Source: an uncultured Bacillota bacterium
GTDB taxonomy: Bacteria > Bacillota_I > Bacilli_A > Culicoidibacterales > ZOR0006
DNA length: 64,000 bases
Reading direction: 5' to 3'
Assembly: GCA_945956935.1 (NCBI GenBank)
Contig: CAMFJD010000008.1
Location: forward strand, 1 to 64,000
Positions 36,284 to 46,129 of the stretch are shown one piece after another. Below the pieces are notes generated by a model. The model searched no databases and was not told the DNA's origin. It saw only the letters and a program-made list of their open reading frames with translations. The translations under genes and the position numbers were made by a program. Every line of letters starts with the position of its first letter. Positions within the stretch are counted from its first letter, which is position 1.

Positions 36284-38113
36284 TTATTCACTAAAAACAA
36301 TCGTATTACGACCAGCAGATTTAGCTTTGTAAAGGAGCGTGTCGACCTCGCTGAATGCATCTTCAAATGCGTAACGAGCCAGTTGATCTAAAAAGCAACC
36401 AATACTTATGGTTAACTGCTTATTGGTTGATGTATGAAATGGGATTGCTTGTTGTTTAAGGGAACTATGTATATGTTGTGTTAACTGTTTGATTCTGTTT
36501 GAATTAGGATGACAACAGATGATGAGAAACTCCTCGCCACCAAACCGAAAAGCGTACTCATGTTCGATTAATGCTTCTTTGATAAGTGAACCGAGTTGTT
36601 TTAATATATGATCGCCTTGAATGTGTCCAAATGTATCGTTATAGAGTTTGAAGTGATCAGCATCAATTAAAATATAACCAAATATTTTAATTTTATTACT
36701 CAACAATTGATTGAGAAAATGTCGTGAATACAGACCAGTTAATGAATCGTGATGATACTTTGTTTCAAGGCATTTATTGTCTGTTTTAAGGGTTTTTATT
36801 TTTTCTTTTTGAAGAAGTGATTCGAATTGTTTATGAAGTTTATGAATTAAAGTTTTTCGTTGCTGTTTCATCCATGCATTCATTTTCTCTTCATACAATC
36901 GAAAATAATAGAGTGATTGATAAGAATCGTCTAACATTTGGAAACAACGAGCAATTTTTTTATGTATTTGTGCAGAGTCGTATGTGTAATCGATACTGAG
37001 CGTATGTGTGTATGTTAAATAACCAAAATAACAACGCAGCTGATGTAGAGCCATCGTTTGAGTATCAGTTGTTAAAAGTGAATAAATTTTCGCCTCAAGT
37101 AGCAGTAAGTCTGTTTCAATTCGAGTAATATGAAATTGATTTCCAAGATTTGTATAAGTTTTTACTATTTGACAAAAGCGTTCGTGAGCATGTTGAAAAG
37201 ATATATCTGTTTCATCACATTCCATAGACAGTTCAAGCATATGAGCGATTAACGAAAGGCTTGTTTTTCTATTTGAGTGTTCAATAATAGGCCATAATTG
37301 TTTGAAGTAAGGTGCAGCTGAAGCAGAATCGTTTGTTTTAATTGCAATTAAGATAAAATTAAGTAGAGCAAGTGAACGTGATGTTTGGTTAATTTGATCA
37401 AACTCAGGATTATCAATAATTTGTTTATAGTATCGATATGTTTCTGAAATAAGTTGCCCACCCTCATACAGATAAGCGATTGACATAATAATACCAGCTT
37501 CAAAATTGATACATTCATAATAACGAGCACGTTCGAGTGCTTTTAAGAGCATATTCATTTTATCTTGGATTGGAATATTAAAGTGAATTGCGATTGTAGC
37601 GTAATAATAAAACCCTGCAGCAGATGCAATATGATCAAGTTTGTCTGCTTTAGTAGCAATTTCAATAATGATTTGATCGAATAGTTGTGAAAATTCATTG
37701 TATCCTCGTAGTGATGAAATAAATTGTGACAGGACAATGATATGATATTCGATAGGTGCAGTTATTTGCCAAAGTTGATAGCGGGAAAAGACACTATACG
37801 TCGTTTGAATATCAGGAATAGCTTTACGCATATCGATGCTCAATTGTAACATGTCAAATAAATAACGATATGTTTGAGTTATGTTTTCGCGTTTAATAGA
37901 AGCGAGTAAGTCGTCGCATTCATCAAGCCGTAAATGACAAAACGAGACCAATGCACAAGCTAAATAATAATCAGGATGTGGTGACGAAACTGTATAATAG
38001 TGTTGAAGTTGCTTTTCTATGAATAAAAATTGAGTGCTTTGAATATCAGTTAAATCACCGAAGCAAATTGTTTGAAGTTGATCAATAAGTGAAGTGAGCT
38101 GTTGTGTATGCAT
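36284..38113 (-). CDS. TPR-GGDEF diguanylate cyclase, architecture A
   Basis: A 609-aa A-type protein: LIDQLQTICFGDLTD, TPR-like repeats with YYKQIIDNPEFDQIN, then GGDEF (LTGLYSRHFLNQLL, DADHFKLYNDTFGHIQGD, FRFGGEEFLIIC). All catalytic residues are present; the RxxD position is not conserved. ATG 38113 follows AAGGAGGGAA. It lies 47 bp after the next upstream gene with no terminator between them, so it is probably the last gene of a 39360-36284 operon. Confidence 0.9.
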   Translation of the reverse strand: MHTQQLTSLIDQLQTICFGDLTDIQSTQFLFIEKQLQHYYTVSSPHPDYYLACALVSFCHLRLDECDDLLASIKRENITQTYRYLFDMLQLSIDMRKAIPDIQTTYSVFSRYQLWQITAPIEYHIIVLSQFISSLRGYNEFSQLFDQIIIEIATKADKLDHIASAAGFYYYATIAIHFNIPIQDKMNMLLKALERARYYECINFEAGIIMSIAYLYEGGQLISETYRYYKQIIDNPEFDQINQTSRSLALLNFILIAIKTNDSASAAPYFKQLWPIIEHSNRKTSLSLIAHMLELSMECDETDISFQHAHERFCQIVKTYTNLGNQFHITRIETDLLLLEAKIYSLLTTDTQTMALHQLRCYFGYLTYTHTLSIDYTYDSAQIHKKIARCFQMLDDSYQSLYYFRLYEEKMNAWMKQQRKTLIHKLHKQFESLLQKEKIKTLKTDNKCLETKYHHDSLTGLYSRHFLNQLLSNKIKIFGYILIDADHFKLYNDTFGHIQGDHILKQLGSLIKEALIEHEYAFRFGGEEFLIICCHPNSNRIKQLTQHIHSSLKQQAIPFHTSTNKQLTISIGCFLDQLARYAFEDAFSEVDTLLYKAKSAGRNTIVFSE

Positions 38114-38160
38114 AATGAACTTCCCTCCTTTTAAATTGTTTCATTAAATTACAAACAGTA

Positions 38161-38967
38161 TCACTGAATGTTACTGTGTAGCTGATCGTTGAAAATTGTT
38201 GTATTTCGTCCAATTGATTTTGCCTTATAAAGAAGTTTATCAACAGATGTGAATGCTTCCTCAAATGAGTATTGAGTGGTTTTATCAAAGAAACACCCCA
38301 TACTGACAGTTAGTTTTTGTTTTGAAATTGTGTGAAATGGAATATCTGCTCGCTGTATTAAATCATGAATTTCATGTGTTAATTGAATGAGTCTATTTGC
38401 AATTGGATGGAAGCAGATGATGAGAAACTCCTCGCCACCAAAACGAAAAGCGTACTCATTATGAAGTAACGTTTGTTGTATAATTTCACTGACCTGTTTC
38501 AAAATATGATCGCCTTGAATATGTCCAAATGTATCGTTATAAAGTTTGAAGTGATCAATATCAATTAATATATAGCCATGAATTTCTTTGTTTTTAGCTA
38601 ACAATTGGTTTAGATAGTTACGTGAATAGAGACCAGTTAAGGCATCGTGTTGATATTGATTGTTCAAAGCATCTTTTGTTTCTGAGAGTGTTTGGATTTT
38701 GGCTTGTTGTGTCGTTGCTTCAAATTGTTTATGAATTTTTTGAACGTGTGCTATTTCTCTTTGGCGCTGCCATGTTGAAATCGATTGTTCGTAGTTGCGG
38801 TGGAAGCGTAGTGCTTGTGCGAATTTTAACGCCACGGTATCTTGTGATTGAAGGCGCTTGATATGATATTCAAGTAGTTTAAATTGTTCACTTTGAGTAT
38901 CGACAATATCTCCAAGGCATAACAGTTCTAATTGATCGATAAAAGTATATATATGTATTTCTTTCAT
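38161..38967 (-). CDS. Minimal GGDEF protein, TPR region deleted
   Basis: A 268-aa protein that begins exactly like A-type paralogues (FIDQLELLCLGDIVDTQ) but jumps after about 50 residues to the linker helix before the GGDEF domain, so about 340 TPR residues are missing in frame. The GGDEF domain is complete (LTGLYSRNYLNQLL, DIDHFKLYNDTFGHIQGD, FRFGGEEF). It may be a sensor-free, constitutive cyclase. ATG 38967 follows TGAGGTTT. Most similar to 36284-38113, from which it may have arisen by duplication and deletion. Confidence 0.85.
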   Translation of the reverse strand: MKEIHIYTFIDQLELLCLGDIVDTQSEQFKLLEYHIKRLQSQDTVALKFAQALRFHRNYEQSISTWQRQREIAHVQKIHKQFEATTQQAKIQTLSETKDALNNQYQHDALTGLYSRNYLNQLLAKNKEIHGYILIDIDHFKLYNDTFGHIQGDHILKQVSEIIQQTLLHNEYAFRFGGEEFLIICFHPIANRLIQLTHEIHDLIQRADIPFHTISKQKLTVSMGCFFDKTTQYSFEEAFTSVDKLLYKAKSIGRNTTIFNDQLHSNIQ

Positions 38968-39006
38968 AATAGAAACCTCAGTTGAAAATATCTGTGCAGT
39001 ATAATA

Positions 39007-39360
39007 TTAATATAATACACGAAAATAAATAAGAATATTAATTAAAACACCAGTAATAAGTGGTATGAGCCAAAGAATACCGATGAGTTGACCAGAAACA
39101 AGTTGCATCATTAATAATTGAAAACTGATAATAGAAATAGAAGTTGCAAAAATACATAAATAAGCCGTGTGCCTTGTTTTTCTTGCACGATATAACTGTT
39201 GAAAGGCTGGCCAAGCAAATAATAAAGCGATAACAAAACAAATCGCTGCAATGATAACTAGTGAATTACCGAGTTGCCAATAGTTGAAAAATTGCAAAAT
39301 TTTTGAAATGATTGAAAGTAAAATACCACTAATAAGAAAACTAGTTGTAATAGTTGACAT
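39007..39360 (-). CDS. Four-helix membrane protein, unknown
   Basis: A 117-aa protein with four evenly spaced hydrophobic helices and a short basic loop (YRARKTRHTA) in the middle. Start ATG 39360 follows GGAGAG. It is the first gene of the run leading into the GGDEF genes 38161 and 36284 with only 39 bp between, so it may act with them. No family recognised. Confidence 0.65.
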   Translation of the reverse strand: MSTITTSFLISGILLSIISKILQFFNYWQLGNSLVIIAAICFVIALLFAWPAFQQLYRARKTRHTAYLCIFATSISIISFQLLMMQLVSGQLIGILWLIPLITGVLINILIYFRVLY

Positions 39361-39563
39361 AAATTCTCTCCTTATGTATATCACACATATATTGTTATGA
39401 ATTACAGAAACATTGATGTATCATTATATTAATCTAACACAAAAAAATGAGATGAGACTATTTTTTTACAAAACTTATCTTTTTATAATGAAAAAATAAA
39501 AAATGCGCTCTCATTCGTGAGTAAGCGGTGAATTTTTGATTTTGTATCGTTTGAACAAAAATG

Positions 39564-39572
39564 TGCTATACT
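39564..39572 (+). promoter_or_regulatory. Extended -10 promoter of the two-component operon
   Basis: TGCTATACT (39564-39572) 50 bp before the response regulator start; no strong -35 at 17 bp. Confidence 0.45.
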
Positions 39573-39621
39573 CAAAGTAATAAAATAATTGAATTCAAAA
39601 GGCAGTAGGAGGAGGTTATGT

Positions 39622-40293
39622 ATGGCGAAAATTATGATTGTAGAGGATGAACCTACTATTCGAATAGAACTTGCGACATTACTTACAAGGTATGGGTATG
39701 AAGTACAGACACCGACCAATTTTCAAAACATTTTAGCAATAATTGAACGTGAGGATCCTGATTTAATTCTATTAGATTTACAGTTGCCTTATTATGATGG
39801 ATATCATATATGTAGGACTATTCGTGAAACATCAATGGTGCCAATTATCGTAGTAACAAGCCGCAATAGTGAATTTGATGAGGTGATGAGTATGAATTTA
39901 GGAGCGGATGATTTTCTGACTAAGCCGTATCATGAACAAATTTTGCTTGCTAGAATTCAATCAGTCTTAAGACGAACAATGCAACAAAATAAAGAACAAG
40001 ATACGCTCACATATCAAGGGCTAGGACTCGATTTAAAGCAAGGAACTGTCTCATATGGGGATGAAGTGAGTGATTTAACGAAAAATGAATTTAAAATTTT
40101 GATTTGCTTGCTTCAACAACCAGAAACAATTGTGAGCCGAGATGAATTGATGGATTATTTATGGGCATCCGACATGTATATTGATACAAACACACTGACA
40201 GTAAATGTGAATCGACTGCGAAAAAAATTGGAGCAAATAGGTGCTGGTAATCGAATTGAAACTAAACGAGGAATGGGGTATGTCTTGAGATGA
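39622..40293 (+). CDS. OmpR-family response regulator (BceR-like)
   Basis: A 223-aa regulator: receiver domain with acidic pocket (IVEDE), phosphoacceptor Asp in LILLDLQLP and Lys in FLTKPY, then an OmpR/PhoB winged helix (LTKNEFKILICLL ... TLTVNVNRLRKKLE). ATG 39622 follows AGGAGGAGG. It overlaps the kinase gene by 4 nt. With the ABC genes downstream it forms a BceRS-BceAB-type antibiotic-sensing module. Confidence 0.93.
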   Translation: MAKIMIVEDEPTIRIELATLLTRYGYEVQTPTNFQNILAIIEREDPDLILLDLQLPYYDGYHICRTIRETSMVPIIVVTSRNSEFDEVMSMNLGADDFLTKPYHEQILLARIQSVLRRTMQQNKEQDTLTYQGLGLDLKQGTVSYGDEVSDLTKNEFKILICLLQQPETIVSRDELMDYLWASDMYIDTNTLTVNVNRLRKKLEQIGAGNRIETKRGMGYVLR

Positions 40294-41306
40294 ATGGTTG
40301 GCAATATTTCAAAGATAAACTTGGGTTTATAAGTGTTCAGCTATTTATTTACGGATTAGTCATGCTTAGTTGTTCTATTTGGGAAATTCCATTTATCATT
40401 TGTTTCTTAATAACCTTATTATGGTTTGTGCCATTATGTACATATTTTATGTATGAATATTGGCGAATACAAGCGTTTTATAAAGAAACAACGAGACTGG
40501 TACAGACTTTGGATCAAGCGTATTTATTACCAGTTGTGATGAAAAAACCACAATTCCTTACAGGGAAAATAGTGTTTGAATGGCTCAACATAACGAATCG
40601 TGATATGCATGAGCATGTTAAGCAAGCCACGATAGAAAATATGGAATATCAAACATATGTTGCAACGTGGGTTCACGAAATCAAAACACCATTAGCAGCC
40701 TTGAATTTATTGTTACAACATGTTGAGGTGCAAAAACGTTTCGAGATGAAAAAACAGTTACAGCATGTAGAAGCATATGTCGAACAGGCTTTATATTATG
40801 TAAAAAGTGCTCAAGCAAATGAAGATTATCATGTGAAACAATTCATTGTACAGACGGTGATTCGTCGAGCAATTCAAACACATGCGCTTGCTTTGCGAGC
40901 GAAAAACATTCAAATTGTTTTAGCAGATGAGAAGACACCTGTTGCCAGTGATCCTAAATGGGTGCAATTCATTTTTCAACAAATTATTCAAAATGCTTGT
41001 CAGTACAGTTATGAAAATACGACGATTACAATTGAAGTTACCAATGAAAATGAAGCTGTTCAAGTTATATTTCGTGATCAGGGGATTGGTATCATTGCAC
41101 ATGAACTACCACATGTGTTCAAAAAAGGTTATACTGGAAGTAATGGGCGTGAATTTTCACCATCTACGGGAATTGGGCTGTATATTAGTCAACGACTAGC
41201 ACAAAAATTGCACTTGCAATTAGTAATCGAAAGTGAACAGCAGATTGGAACAACAGTAAGTGTGGTGTTTCCTCTCAGTACACATCAAAGCATATGTATA
41301 CAATAG
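40290..41306 (+). CDS. Intramembrane-sensing histidine kinase (BceS-like)
   Basis: A 338-aa kinase with two N-terminal helices separated by almost no extracellular loop (about 12-60), as in BceS/GraS kinases that sense via their partner transporter. H-box WVHEIKTPLAAL (about 130), N-box QNACQYS, and G boxes DQGIGI and STGIGLYIS follow. ATG 40290 overlaps the regulator stop. It likely phosphorylates the upstream regulator in response to flux through the ABC transporter encoded downstream. Confidence 0.93.
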   Translation: MNGWQYFKDKLGFISVQLFIYGLVMLSCSIWEIPFIICFLITLLWFVPLCTYFMYEYWRIQAFYKETTRLVQTLDQAYLLPVVMKKPQFLTGKIVFEWLNITNRDMHEHVKQATIENMEYQTYVATWVHEIKTPLAALNLLLQHVEVQKRFEMKKQLQHVEAYVEQALYYVKSAQANEDYHVKQFIVQTVIRRAIQTHALALRAKNIQIVLADEKTPVASDPKWVQFIFQQIIQNACQYSYENTTITIEVTNENEAVQVIFRDQGIGIIAHELPHVFKKGYTGSNGREFSPSTGIGLYISQRLAQKLHLQLVIESEQQIGTTVSVVFPLSTHQSICIQ

Positions 41307-41326
41307 GGCCATAGCCCTTTTTATTT
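41305..41326 (+). terminator. Short intrinsic terminator
   Basis: AGGGC-CATA-GCCCT (41305-41318) followed by TTTTTATTTTT separates the two-component genes from the transporter genes. Confidence 0.65.
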
Positions 41327-41353
41327 TTCACGTGTCTGTATGAGTAATGAAAT

Positions 41354-41373
41354 CTTACGAAAATGTTCGTTAG
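41354..41373 (+). promoter_or_regulatory. Candidate response-regulator operator
   Basis: Near-palindrome CTTACGAA-AATG-TTCGTTAG (one mismatch), about 85-100 bp before the ABC ATPase start. Its location fits a binding site for the upstream response regulator, as BceR-type regulators control their transporter genes. Confidence 0.45.
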
Positions 41374-41455
41374 TTGCAAGGAGAATGTATGGAAGATTGT
41401 CTGCAACAACTTTATACTAAGAAGTGTAAAAGGATGAAATAAAGGAGCAATGAAG

Positions 41456-42220
41456 ATGAAACCAATTTTACAAGTACAAGCAGTTGAGAAATATTATGGG
41501 AATAAAAGCCAAATGACAAAAGCATTGGATGTAGTTGATTTAGAAGTAAATAAAGGTGAATTTGTCGCAATAATGGGACCATCAGGTTCGGGTAAGACGA
41601 CGTTGTTGAACTGTTTAGCAACAATAGACACAGTGACAACAGGTAATATTATTGTGAATGAGCGTGATGTAACACGGTTGAGTGGACAAGCATTAGCAAA
41701 ATTTCGGCGTGATGAGCTGGGGTTTGTTTTTCAAGACTTTAACTTACTTGACACATTGACAGCGTTTGAAAATATTGCCTTAGCATTAACAATTCAAAAA
41801 GTACCAGCGAAAGAAGTTCGTGCACGAGTAGAAGCAGTGAGTGAAAAACTCGGAGTGAAAGAGTTTTTAACAAAATATCCGTATGAATTATCAGGGGGAC
41901 AGCAGCAGCGTATTGCTGCAGCCCGTGCAATCGTGACGAATCCAACGCTTGTATTAGCCGATGAACCAACTGGAGCACTCGATTCACAGTCTGCACGTCA
42001 ATTATTGACATTATTTGAACAATTACACCAAGAGCTTGAAGCTACACTAGTGATGGTGACACATGATCCATTTACAGCAAGCTATGCTCAACGTATCGTC
42101 TTCTTGAAAGATGGGAAATTTTTTACCGAATTAACGCGCGGAGATTTAAGTCGACAAGCATTTTTTACGCGTTTAATGGAAGTAGTGAGCCTACTTGGAG
42201 GTGAACAAAATGTATTGTAA
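41456..42220 (+). CDS. Peptide-antibiotic ABC transporter ATPase (BceA-like)
   Basis: A 254-aa ABC ATPase with Walker A GPSGSGKTT, Q-loop FQDFNLLDTL, signature LSGGQQQR, Walker [13 protein letters not shown] and the switch His in MVTHD. Start ATG 41456, 8 nt after AAAGGAG; the ATG at 41450 is too close to it. It overlaps the permease gene by 11 nt. BceAB transporters free cell-wall precursor cycle targets from peptide antibiotics such as bacitracin. Confidence 0.93.
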   Translation: MKPILQVQAVEKYYGNKSQMTKALDVVDLEVNKGEFVAIMGPSGSGKTTLLNCLATIDTVTTGNIIVNERDVTRLSGQALAKFRRDELGFVFQDFNLLDTLTAFENIALALTIQKVPAKEVRARVEAVSEKLGVKEFLTKYPYELSGGQQQRIAAARAIVTNPTLVLADEPTGALDSQSARQLLTLFEQLHQELEATLVMVTHDPFTASYAQRIVFLKDGKFFTELTRGDLSRQAFFTRLMEVVSLLGGEQNVL

Positions 42221-44252
42221 AATGGCCGTCAATAACGTGCGAAAAAGTACACGTGATTATACGATTTATTTTTTAACGCTTGCTCTTGGTGTATGTTTGT
42301 TTTATGCATTTAATTCAATTAGTGATCAGGGAGCATTTGAACAGATTAGTCAGCGACAAGCAAGTTATGTTCTTGTACTTGGGAAGTTAATGGAAGTATT
42401 ATCAGTCGGTATTTCATGTGTTTTAGGTGCGTTAATTGTATATGCAAATAATTTTTTGATTAAACGTCGGAAACGTGAATTAGGTGTATATGCAACGCTT
42501 GGGATGAGTAAATGGCGAGTAGCATCAATTTTGACAATTGAAACGTTTCTTGTTGGGGCAATTGCTCTCGTTGTCGGATTAGGGATAGGTATTATTGTCT
42601 CACAAATTTTATCCACATTTGCTACACAAATGTTTGCAGTGCCACTTACTGAATATCGTTTCTTATGGTCACCGCGTGCAGCTTGGTTGACATGTATATA
42701 TTTTATTGCTATTTTCGGTATCGTCTTGATTTTCAATAGTTTTGTTGTCGCAAAACAACGATTGATTGATCTGTTAGGAGCTCCAAGACGGAATGAACGT
42801 CTGAAACAGCCAAAAACATGGCAAGTTATTTTGGTTGGTATAAGTGCAGTAGCTATATTAAGCATTGCTTATTGGGGAGCCATGAAAATTGGTCTTGATC
42901 CTGGCCATCCTTATTTTTGGGGACCGATTCTTTTAGGAGTATTAGGAACTTTTTGTGTATTTTATAGTTTAGATGGAAGTGTTCTTTTGTTCGTACAGCA
43001 GAACGAAAAACGCTATTTAAAGGGGACGCGAATGTTTGCATTCCGTCAAATGTATAGTAAAATTCAGACGAATTATGTATCGATGACTGTTATTTGCTTA
43101 TTGTTATTTATGACAATTGGTGCGTTATCGACAAGCTTCGGATTTAAAACTGCTTTTGAAAAGGATCTAGATTTAAAAACACCGTTTGATGCAAGTGGCG
43201 TTTATTATGTGTATGATGGACCTCAAGGTATCGACTTGCGTTCGGTAATTGAACGAAAAGGATTTTCGTTTGATGCACAAGATGAAATCATTCAATTTAA
43301 TTATTACCATATCGATACGAACGTAAAAGCACTAATGGCGCAACAAGCAAGTAATAAAGAAGAACAATCGCTAATAGAAGATACATACTATGTGAATGAT
43401 CCGCATATTATCTCTGTTTCGGATTACAATAAATTACAGGCAATGCAAGGGAAAGAACAACTTATATTGGCTGAGGATGAGGTAATGTTAGTTGGACAAT
43501 GGCCAGCAATTGAAGCAACAATGCAACAGTTTATTCAACAATCACAAACCATTCGAATTGGGGAACTCGATTATGATTTAGTGAATGCTGAGAAGCAGCC
43601 AGAGTTAGTACCATTAACAACGATGACACAAATGACGTTAACATCATATGCATTAATCGTGCCTGACTATGTTGTACACACCGATGGTACATTTGTATTA
43701 CAGCAAATTATCAATATAAATTTGAGCAGTGATGACCAACAGCGCTTGCAGAAGCTCGATGATGTGTTTCTTCGTTTTTATGATGAAGATGATACTATCT
43801 CACAAGGGTATTTTTATGGATTGACGAGAACAGGTATAATTGAAGAAAACTCAGGATTTACGAATATCATTTTATTTATCGGATTGTATTTGAGTTTTAT
43901 CTTAATGATTGTAAGTGTAGCGATTTTAGCACTTCAACAACTCTCTGAAACTGCAGATAGCTTACCTAGATATAAAACGTTACAACGGCTTGGGGTTCCA
44001 ACAAAGGAGATAAAGCGGATAATTGCTATACAAGTCGGTGCATACTTTACAATTCCGTTAGGATTAGCACTCATTCATGCCGTTTTTGGTGTGATTATCG
44101 TTCAACGCTATCTTGCGACACTTGGCAAACCAGATATTTTAGTGAGTGCAAGTATGACAGCAATTATTTGTTTGATTTTATATGGTGGCTATGCGGTTGC
44201 GACATACTGGATTTGTTTTCAGCAGGTGAGAGAGAATTGTGGAATTGAATAG
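42210..44252 (+). CDS. Peptide-antibiotic ABC transporter permease (BceB-like)
   Basis: A 680-aa permease with FtsX-type helices: one near the N-terminus, groups of three at about 60-180 and 210-320, a large extracellular domain (about 330-550) between helices 7 and 8, and three C-terminal helices. This is the BceB layout. ATG 42210 follows GGAGGTGA inside the ATPase gene. It senses and handles cell-wall-active peptides with the ATPase, and signals to the kinase. Confidence 0.92.
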   Translation: MYCKMAVNNVRKSTRDYTIYFLTLALGVCLFYAFNSISDQGAFEQISQRQASYVLVLGKLMEVLSVGISCVLGALIVYANNFLIKRRKRELGVYATLGMSKWRVASILTIETFLVGAIALVVGLGIGIIVSQILSTFATQMFAVPLTEYRFLWSPRAAWLTCIYFIAIFGIVLIFNSFVVAKQRLIDLLGAPRRNERLKQPKTWQVILVGISAVAILSIAYWGAMKIGLDPGHPYFWGPILLGVLGTFCVFYSLDGSVLLFVQQNEKRYLKGTRMFAFRQMYSKIQTNYVSMTVICLLLFMTIGALSTSFGFKTAFEKDLDLKTPFDASGVYYVYDGPQGIDLRSVIERKGFSFDAQDEIIQFNYYHIDTNVKALMAQQASNKEEQSLIEDTYYVNDPHIISVSDYNKLQAMQGKEQLILAEDEVMLVGQWPAIEATMQQFIQQSQTIRIGELDYDLVNAEKQPELVPLTTMTQMTLTSYALIVPDYVVHTDGTFVLQQIININLSSDDQQRLQKLDDVFLRFYDEDDTISQGYFYGLTRTGIIEENSGFTNIILFIGLYLSFILMIVSVAILALQQLSETADSLPRYKTLQRLGVPTKEIKRIIAIQVGAYFTIPLGLALIHAVFGVIIVQRYLATLGKPDILVSASMTAIICLILYGGYAVATYWICFQQVRENCGIE

Positions 44253-44255
44253 GAA

Positions 44256-44305
44256 GAAAAAGACTGTGTAGTACAATCATGAACTATACGGTTCTTTTTC
44301 ATTAA
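44256..44305 (+). terminator. Intrinsic terminator after the Bce-like operon
   Basis: Long stem with two G-U pairs and one bulge (44256-44272/44283-44300); the arms themselves give an AAAAAG/CTTTTT base and T-rich tail. Confidence 0.65.
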
Positions 44306-44432
44306 TTTGTAAAAGGATTTAAGCACGTCTGTTTCCTTTTGGCAACAAGCGTTGTATAATGGAAAATGAAAGTACCTGATGGCAGCAATTAGATTGCCAA
44401 ATTTAAATCATAGAAGTAGAGGGAAACAAATT

Positions 44433-45338
44433 ATGAATCAAAAACCATTCCATTCAGGATTTATCTCAATTGTTGGACGTCCAAACGTCGGAAAATCAAC
44501 TTTTTTGAATGCCATTGTTGGCCAAAAAGTAGCAATTATGAGTGATAAACCGCAAACAACGCGAAATAAAATTCAAGGGGTTGTCACAACACCACAAGCA
44601 CAATATGTTTTTGTTGATACACCCGGTGTGCATAAACCACAACATGAACTTGGAAAATTTATGACTGATACAGCATTGAAATCAGTTGCTGGTGTTGATG
44701 CTGTTATTTTCATGTTAAATGCATCAGAAGAAATAGGGACAGGTGACCGTTTTATTATTGAGCATTTAAAAAATATCCATAAACCAGTCATCTTAGTTGT
44801 CAATAAAATTGATTTGTTAACGAAAGAGCAAGTGTTTAAATTTATTGATCAAGCAAAATCAGAAATGGATTTTGCTGAAATTGTGCCAATTTCAGCAAAA
44901 GATCACAAAAACTTGGATGTTTTACTTGAAGTTTTATATAACTATTTAGAAGAAGGACCGCAATATTATCCTGAAGGTCAAGTCACTGATCATCCTGAAC
45001 GCTTTATCATGGCTGAAATTGTTCGTGAAAAAGTATTATGGCACACGCGTGAAGAGATTCCACATTCAGTCGCAGTAACAATTGAAGATATCACGCGTGA
45101 TGAAGATGGCCGTTTAGAAGTTATGGTTGCAATTATTGTTGAACGTACAAGTCAAAAAGGAATTATTATTGGTAAAAATGGTCAAATGTTAAAACGTATC
45201 GGTACAGATGCACGTAAAGATATCAATCGTGTTCTAGGAACAAAAGTACATTTGCAAACATGGGTGAAAGTAGTGAAAGACTGGCGCAATAAACAAATCC
45301 ATTTGAATGATTTTGGCTACCAAAAAGATGAATACTAA
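44433..45338 (+). CDS. era: GTPase Era
   Basis: A 301-aa ribosome-assembly GTPase. G1 GRPNVGKST, G3 DTPGVHKP, G4 NKID and a C-terminal KH domain with the IIIGKNGQMLKRIG loop that binds the 3' end of 16S rRNA. Start ATG 44433 after AGAGGGAAA; the frame to 44379 is unsupported. The stop codon overlaps the recO start (TAATG), the usual Bacillota order. Confidence 0.97.
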   Translation: MNQKPFHSGFISIVGRPNVGKSTFLNAIVGQKVAIMSDKPQTTRNKIQGVVTTPQAQYVFVDTPGVHKPQHELGKFMTDTALKSVAGVDAVIFMLNASEEIGTGDRFIIEHLKNIHKPVILVVNKIDLLTKEQVFKFIDQAKSEMDFAEIVPISAKDHKNLDVLLEVLYNYLEEGPQYYPEGQVTDHPERFIMAEIVREKVLWHTREEIPHSVAVTIEDITRDEDGRLEVMVAIIVERTSQKGIIIGKNGQMLKRIGTDARKDINRVLGTKVHLQTWVKVVKDWRNKQIHLNDFGYQKDEY

Positions 45339-46075
45339 TGCATAATCAAATAAAGGGAATTGTGACACGTCGTATTGATTTCAAGGAAAATGATGAAATC
45401 ATCAGTGTGTACACACCAACATTAGGTCGTGTACCACTTTTGGTGCGTGGTGCGAAACGTGCGAATAGTCGGTACAAAGCACTCACACAGTTGTTTACTT
45501 ATGGTGATTTTACAATTTCACAACGTGAAGGACTATCATTGTTATATCAAGGGGAAACAATTGACTACTTTAACCAGATCAAAGCTGATTATGATAAAAT
45601 GAGTCATGCTGCCTACTTGTGTGAACTTGTGAATCAAGTAAGTCAAGATTACGAACCAGATAAAGAGCTGTTTGAATGGTTTTTAGCTATATTACAACTA
45701 TATAATACGAGCGTTGAATTAGCAGGTTTGACCCATGTATTTGAGTTGCAAGTGTTACAACGACTTGGTATTGGTTTGCAGTTGTATGGATGTAGCATAT
45801 GCAACTCCCAACATATTGTAGGTTTATCATTAACTATGGGTGGACTTGTCTGTGCACAACATGTGAGCCAAGATGATCGCTTTTTAGTGACGGATCCAGT
45901 TGTAATCAAAACATTATTGGCATTGAACCGTCAAACAATTGATACGCTTGCCAATGTCCGTTTACCAAAAGAAACAGTTCAAGTACTTCGGCAAATATTT
46001 AATTATCTATTTGAAAATTACTCAGGTGTATACTTAAAAAGTCAAAAATTTCTAACAGTACCAACAAAGTTGTAA
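45338..46075 (+). CDS. recO: DNA repair protein RecO
   Basis: A 245-aa recombination mediator that helps RecR load RecA on gaps. N-terminal OB fold (GIVTRRIDFKENDEIISVYTPTLG), then a helical region with a Cys cluster (YGCSICN ... GGLVCAQH) typical of RecO zinc sites. ATG overlaps the era stop. Confidence 0.95.
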   Translation: MHNQIKGIVTRRIDFKENDEIISVYTPTLGRVPLLVRGAKRANSRYKALTQLFTYGDFTISQREGLSLLYQGETIDYFNQIKADYDKMSHAAYLCELVNQVSQDYEPDKELFEWFLAILQLYNTSVELAGLTHVFELQVLQRLGIGLQLYGCSICNSQHIVGLSLTMGGLVCAQHVSQDDRFLVTDPVVIKTLLALNRQTIDTLANVRLPKETVQVLRQIFNYLFENYSGVYLKSQKFLTVPTKL

Positions 46076-46092
46076 AAAACGATGTTCGGTAC

Positions 46093-46121
46093 TTGTTTTT
46101 TTCTATTATATGCTATATAAT
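46093..46121 (+). promoter_or_regulatory. Promoter of the glyS T-box operon
   Basis: TTGTTT (46093-46098), 17-bp spacer, TATAAT (46116-46121), just after recO. Confidence 0.6.
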
Positions 46122-46129
46122 TAAATCAC

